64,000 nt of DNA from Henckelia pumila. Its lineage: Eukaryota; Streptophyta; Magnoliopsida; Lamiales; Gesneriaceae. Numbering within the stretch: the stretch's first letter is position 1; every line of letters begins with the position of its first letter. This document shows, in pieces, positions 58,946 to 64,000 of this stretch. Below the pieces are notes generated by a model. That model saw nothing but the letters and a program-made list of their open reading frames with translations, was not told where the DNA came from and searched no databases. The stretch covers positions 133,830,930 to 133,894,929 of the forward strand of contig NC_133123.1 of assembly GCF_033568475.1 (NCBI RefSeq), read 5' to 3'. The translations under genes and the position numbers were made by a program.

Positions 58946-59289
58946 CAAGGGCAATCTTCGAATTTATTCCAAAGGAAATCTTATATTAATTTAAATTACA
59001 ATTCCACTTATATAAAATATCAGCTAAAATTATCATTTTAGAAGGGGTGAATTTATTATATGACATGAACTTTACAGATATTCAGGTTGTTACAGATTTT
59101 TTTATTGGCAGTACAAACAGTCACAATTATTCAAAAGATTTGGGCTACCTTGGAGTATGTGCCACCGAAATTCGGCAAAAAGTTCAAGAACTGGTCATCT
59201 TAGATTTTATTCAGGTTCACCGGTCGTCTAATTTTGTAGCACATAATTTAGCTAGTTTTTCTGTTTCCTCCCATTTCTCATTTGTTTAG
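58800..59289 (+). pseudogene. RNase H (RVT_3-type) remnant, probably from a LINE
   Basis: Reads AQVGSHLSVRRQLVLTEMTA (58,825-58,886). After about 150 bp of inserted AT-rich DNA, it continues EGVNLLYDMNFTDIQVVTD, then ATEIRQKVQEL, HRSSNFVAHNLASFSVS and a stop at 59,289. The order and the HxxRxxNxVAHxLA end match the plant RVT_3 RNase H found after LINE reverse transcriptases. No reverse transcriptase is left. The insert contains an (AT)n run (about 58,906-58,943). Confidence 0.65.
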
Positions 59290-59802
59290 AGGAATTGTGA
59301 GTTTCTATTCCAGTTGATTAGATTTGTAATTGACGATTTAATTAATAAGATTACAAATTTTCCTCAAAAAAATATTTTAATATACATCAGCTACACTTAT
59401 AATTAGAGTCTTTGCAAACGAATTACGTGTGCATATACAAATTACAATTTTATGAGATATTATTTGTATTTTAAAATATTATATTTTCTAACCGTATTAA
59501 TTACAGCAAATTTGTGATAAATCCCTACTAGTAAACATAAATTCCTCCTCAGTCCCCAAGTCAGCAATTATTTGTTCTAAATCCCTGACATAAGGCTGCT
59601 ATTTGTTACAACTCCCTATTTGGGTCAGTTTACAAAAATGCCCCTAAAATTTATTTAAACACCCAACACTATCCCTCACTTTATTTTTCAAATAAACAAA
59701 AAACAAGAAAACAGGGACGATCGGTAGTTTCCCTCCCTCACCCAACCGATTCTTACCGCAGGAAAGCAGTGATCTTTTGCGACAAGTTTTTGAGATCAGA
59801 AA
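59290..59802. other. Upstream region of the Ulp1-like gene
   Basis: No ORF of note. About 59,515-59,660 reads like the end of a plant DNA transposon (TTGTGATAAATCCCTAC, then low-complexity C/T-rich text). The matching inverted end is not inside the window, so I do not call it. Confidence 0.4.
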
Positions 59803-62800
59803 ATGACACCGTTGACTAGACGAAGCAGACACTCAAAAGATAAGTCAGTTGAAGGAGCTTCTAGAGTCCGGAAGGAAAAGAAATCTAGCACGGTGAAGAA
59901 TTCGAAAAAATCAAAAATAGGTGAACCATGTTTTAAATTTGTTAAATTGGCCGCTATATATGATTAGTCTCTCGAGTAACTGAGAAAAATTGTTCATTTA
60001 GAGGAATAATTTGGTCCTCATTGTAAGAATCTTTAATATTTATGTGTTTCCATTATTTTTAGGGTTTCGTGGCTCAATTGTCTTAGTAACGTTCTTGTTT
60101 GCATATATTTGTCGAAACATTCGCATCATTATTCCTAAATTTTGTATTTAATTTTGACAGATCCTCAGTTTAAATTATTTATCCCCAATTTTTAGGGTTT
60201 TGTTCTTGAAATTATTTTTGAATTATATCTTCGTAAATGAATTCTATATTGTTATGTTGTTGTGATGTTTGTGATTTATTGAATATATATTCAATAATGT
60301 TATATTGTTGAATACAATTGATAAATTTCTGTATAAAAGTATCCAATTGTTCCCAAATTTGAAGTTTTTGTTCTTTTCCATGCAATATTCCATTCTGTTA
60401 TTTTTATAATGTAAAATTTTTGTAATAATTTTTAAATATTAGAAATGGCTGATGAAGAGGAAATATGTGATGATTTTGAGTCGATCAAAAGTGGCAAGGT
60501 TATATTTACTCGATGTTCTCCCGCCTATTGTAAAAAAATAATGGAGGAGTTGAAGGTGGTCATAGGAAATGAACAAATGAGCAGAATAAAAGAAACTTCA
60601 TTCGGTAAATGGATAGACATGCCTGTTCTACCTGTGAGTAGTGGCAGGGTTGACTATCTATTTAAAAGATTTGATAGTCCTTCATGCTCGTTCGTTGTTG
60701 GTGGCGATATTTCCATTCTTTTCACATCAAGAAACTTCTCAATCGTGCTTGGTTTGCATCAGAGAGGTCAACAAGTTGATCTGGACCTCAAGCTTAAATC
60801 AAGCTTTCTGTCTCGGCATTTCGGAGGGAAAATAAGCAACACTCATAGGATCGTTATAAAAAAAAAGCTTGTTTTCCTTGCAAGTAGTAATGTCGAAGCT
60901 AACATTGATGACTTTGTTCGAATGTTCATTTTGTTCATATTTAATTCTGTAATATTCTCGACTGGTAATTACATTACTCCTGCTTTTATCTTTCCCTATA
61001 TTGATGAACTGAGCACTTTTTTTGAGTTTGGATGGAGAGATGCTGCGTTTAGGTTTTTATACCGAGAATTGGACAATCAAGCGAGTAAATTGTATTTGGA
61101 TGGTTGTACGGCTGGTTTGATGGTTAGTATATAATTATCTGAGTTATTGTGCTATTAATTTGTTGAATTTGTTTACTTATATGATTTTTTGCTTAGGCTT
61201 GGTTCTATGAAAGAGTGCCGTCATTAGCCGTCCCTCGTGGTGTTCATATCTGCCCCCGCCTGTTTCGTTTCGAAAAAAGCAAGATCAAGTTGGATGCTGT
61301 GAAAGCTGAAGTGGCTTTTGATGCCATATCGTCAACCAAGGTATCTTCTTTTTTACTAATCATATTTCGAATGCTGGAGGTTTGCATGATATATATTTGT
61401 TTTTGGATCAGGTTTTGTCGATTCATCCCTTTCCTAAAGAGGAAATGTTGTTGGAGAACAAGGTAATTTAAGTAGCATCCTACATTTCACGTTTTAAAAA
61501 TAAGAAATATTCTTCATTAACTTCTTTGTTGTTGTAGTTGTTGCTGCCGGTTTCAAAGGAACAAGGAGGCAACAGAGATAATTGTGAACTAGAAAAAATT
61601 GTGAATAAACAAATTGCTGAGATTAAAATGTTGAAAAGAACTTGTGCGCAGCTGAAACGTGAGAGAGTTGGCGCTAAGAGGAAGCTGTTTGATTTGAAAG
61701 AAAATCTGGATTTGGAGAAAGAATTTGCTCGAAATCGCAAAGGCAAGAAAATGTAGTTGATAATGATCTGAGTGTTGATGACGCTGCTGATGGAATGAAT
61801 GAAACCGATGAGCAAGAGGAGTTGAGTGCGAGTCATGACCTATGGGGTAATTTAATTGATTTTGTTGATGTGCCTGTCAACAATTGTGTTGATTTATCTG
61901 AAAATTTGAATGTAGAAGATGAGGTTGTTCAGAAATTGGTTGAGACAAAAATTTCAGATATTGGTGAATTGAAGAAGGATGAAGATGTATGTGCTGACGG
62001 ATTGGGTAAGGGAAAGGGTGTGGCTGGTATCGAGTTTGAGATAAAAAAAAGTATAGGTGTTGATGACTTGGGGGATGGAAAAGGTGTTGTTGGTACTGAG
62101 CTTGCGAGGGATAAAAATGAAGAAAGTGGTGACATGGAAATGAAAAAAAGCAAAGCTGATGGAGAGAATTCTCTTAACGGATCATGTGACGGTAGTAGTG
62201 AAGATCTGAATGAGATTGATAAGTTGTTGGATAATATTGTAACAAAAGTGGTTAAAGAGAATAATGTTTCTGCGGGTGATATTTCAACCAACGTGGTTGA
62301 AAGTCATATTGATGAGGATACTTCTGACAAAAGTGATGGGGTGGACGAGACTGACGATAATTCTGAAAAGGTTGAGGAAATCATTAATTTTCAATCTTCT
62401 ATTGTCGATAATGTCAGAACGAGGGGTAATCGGGTAAAGAAAAGAAAACCATCAATGTTTGTGACTCCACCCAGTACCACGCCAAAGAGGAAGGGAAGAA
62501 AAAAGGTTTAACTTTGATAGAAACCTTCCTTTAACCTTGTTTATTTGATATTGAAGTCCTATATTTTAATTCATGGAAATCTTTATTGTTTTTTACCATC
62601 TTTGTGTATTCTGACGTAGGCAAATAAAGTAATTGATGTTGAGGAGTTACCTGATAACGACTTGAGTAAGGCTTGAACTGGTGAATATCAAGGTAGAACA
62701 GATTTCTGTGGACATGAAGAAGCCACTGACGAAGAGAAAAAATTGTTGAAAGAATATCTTTTGAGTGATGACATAGCGTATGAATTTCTATCTGAAAGAT

Positions 62801-63716
62801 CGTGTATTAATTTTAATCTTTTTTTGGGATCTTTTTTTAATACAAAATAATTCGTATTTTCTTGTAGTGTTGATGTTTGTCTAGACGGAATTTTCCATTT
62901 ACCAGGGTCCGTTTCCTGTGATTTCTTGTTTGGTAAGCTTGTTAGTCATGAGATTATAAATGTTCAAATGCGGATGATGGAAAAATTCAGTGTGGATAAT
63001 GGAAATGAAATATTTTGCATGGACACTTTGGTGCAGGTTAGTAAAATTTTAATATTTTACGTTTGATATACTATACACTTGAGTTAGTTTTTCATTTTTC
63101 TTGTTCTTTCATTTGCAGGCAGAATTGTTTGAGCACCTCAAAAAATTTGGAAAAAAAATGAAGGTTCAAAATAATGATTACGACTCCTTTTTTTTGCAAC
63201 TCTCTTCTGCCTCAAAGTTATTTTTGCAGAAAATGAATGATGATTTGTTTAAGAGATGCAAATACCTCATTTTTCCAATCAATAGCAGAGCGCATTGGTT
63301 TCTGCTAGTGTTTCACGCAAAGGAAGGGGTGTTCAAAATGTGGAATTCACTTCCCGATTCGTTCAGCCTAGGGGCATGTAGAACGTTGGTGAGTTTTTGT
63401 TGTGTCATGTTATGTGAATTGTATAAATGTGTTTTGATAATATTTATCTTTGAAGGCACGTTTTTTGGTTGGTTGGGTTCGTCATCATTCAAATTTCATC
63501 ATACCCGACTCCGCTGTTTTGAGGGAACGTATGCGTCATCAAGGTGAAACACTTGACTGTGGTGTTTATGCATGCATGTGGGTAGAGTGTCTAGCCCGTG
63601 ACTCAGATGAAATGTGGACATATCAAAATACTGTGAAGATGGACACCTATCGTGCAAGACTGGCTGCAAGTATTTTATGTCACGAAAGAGAAATGCTGAA
63701 AAACAACTTTGATTAA
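59803..63716 (+). CDS. Ulp1-like (C48) cysteine protease-domain protein, possibly decayed or transposon-linked
   Basis: Gene model with exons 59803-59920, 60443-61122, 61197-61340, 61412-61462, 61538-61658, 61757-62505, 62620-62801, 62868-63036, 63119-63388 and 63456-63716. All introns have GT-AG ends and phases agree, for 915 codons with the stop. Exon 1 is basic (MTPLTRRSRHSKDK). Exons 2-4 form a globular domain with SFGKWIDMPVL and SILFTSRNFSIVLGL, resembling N-terminal domains (DUF1985/PMD-like) of plant transposon-linked Ulp1 proteins. A coiled coil and an acidic Asp/Glu/Lys region ending TPPSTTPKRKGRKK follow. The C-terminal protease has catalytic His (RAHWFLLVF), Gln (MRHQGETLDCGVY) and Cys (DCGVY), but Asn in KMWNSLPD where Asp is usual. 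Odd points: TGA at 62674-62676 in an otherwise open exon, and reading through 61659-61756 instead of splicing gives a TAG at 61754-61756. Ulp1 enzymes cleave SUMO; activity here is doubtful. Confidence 0.72.
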
Positions 63717-64000
63717 CATGTATAGTCTTTGTATGCTTTTATGATTTATGGAGATACAGTATGTAAGTATGTTTAAAAATTGTGCCCCACTTTGTCTATG
63801 GTGTAGGAGGAATACATTGATAATTCACCATTTGTGGATGTCCACTAACAACCAATGTATACTATTGTGGTATATTTTCCGAATTCCATACTTGAGAGTT
63901 GCTTGATGTGATTTATTCTAGTCTAAGACACCAATTTGTGCACTTCCACTTGGTATAATTTCACTCTTCTATAATAACACGAGACTCTGAGATCGAGCAC
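63717..64000. other. 3' flank of the Ulp1-like gene
   Basis: AT-rich, no further gene before the window ends. Confidence 0.4.

Noticed and set aside
59515-64000. Full Mutator-type transposon enclosing the Ulp1-like gene
   Set aside because: Only a transposon-like texture is seen upstream. No matching inverted end or target duplication lies within the window.

Overview
The window is nuclear DNA of a flowering plant, most likely a eudicot. The evidence is AT-rich intergenic DNA, intron-containing genes of plant families (a membrane-tethered NAC transcription factor, a secreted glycine-rich protein, plant-type H2B), and Ty3/Gypsy elements of plant-only lineages. I cannot name the species. There are no prokaryotic, organellar or CRISPR features.

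Layout. (1) 1-33.8 kb is a histone H2B cluster of three intact, intronless minus-strand genes at about 1.0, 30.3 and 32.2 kb, followed by a minus-strand glycine-rich protein gene (33.3-33.8 kb). Copies 1 and 3 are close duplicates including flanks; copy 2 is more diverged. Between copies 1 and 2 sits a 26.9-kb three-level nest of LTR retrotransposons: C (9,939-16,942) inside B (5,975-21,304) inside A (2,011-28,946). Each has matching 5-bp target duplications, and LTR divergence falls from outside to inside. A is a Tat-lineage Gypsy element with an antisense plant-mobile-domain gene. B and C are large elements without recognisable coding capacity, primed by initiator tRNA-Met. (2) 28.9-30.3 kb holds a broken copy of part of the downstream NAC gene. 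(3) 34.4-35.5 kb is a non-autonomous hAT element. (4) 37.65-41.77 kb is a complete six-exon NAC gene (minus strand, 560 aa) with a C-terminal membrane segment, like Arabidopsis NAC078/NAC053. (5) 43.8-56.6 kb is element D, a second Tat-lineage Gypsy element on the minus strand. It carries a plus-strand accessory gene with its own TATA box and a 70-bp tandem array split by a 2.65-kb solo LTR. (6) 56.7-59.3 kb is crowded with small elements: an inverted pair of Tourist-like MITEs, another MITE, a 219-bp mini-Helitron and an RNase H remnant. (7) 59.8-63.7 kb is a ten-exon gene model ending in a Ulp1-like (C48) cysteine protease domain. It has an Asn where the family normally has the catalytic Asp and one in-frame stop ahead of the protease domain, so it may be decayed or transposon-linked.

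The host genes do not form one pathway. H2B supplies replication-coupled chromatin protein, the NAC factor is probably a stress-released regulator, and the glycine-rich protein is probably extracellular. The more unusual content is in the mobile DNA: two Tat elements with different antisense accessory genes, a dyad-repeat array directly upstream of an LTR TATA box, a young satellite-like array, and a solo LTR dense in TGGGCY motifs. Exon boundaries were derived by hand from GT/AG sites and frame. Divergence figures are hand counts and approximate.
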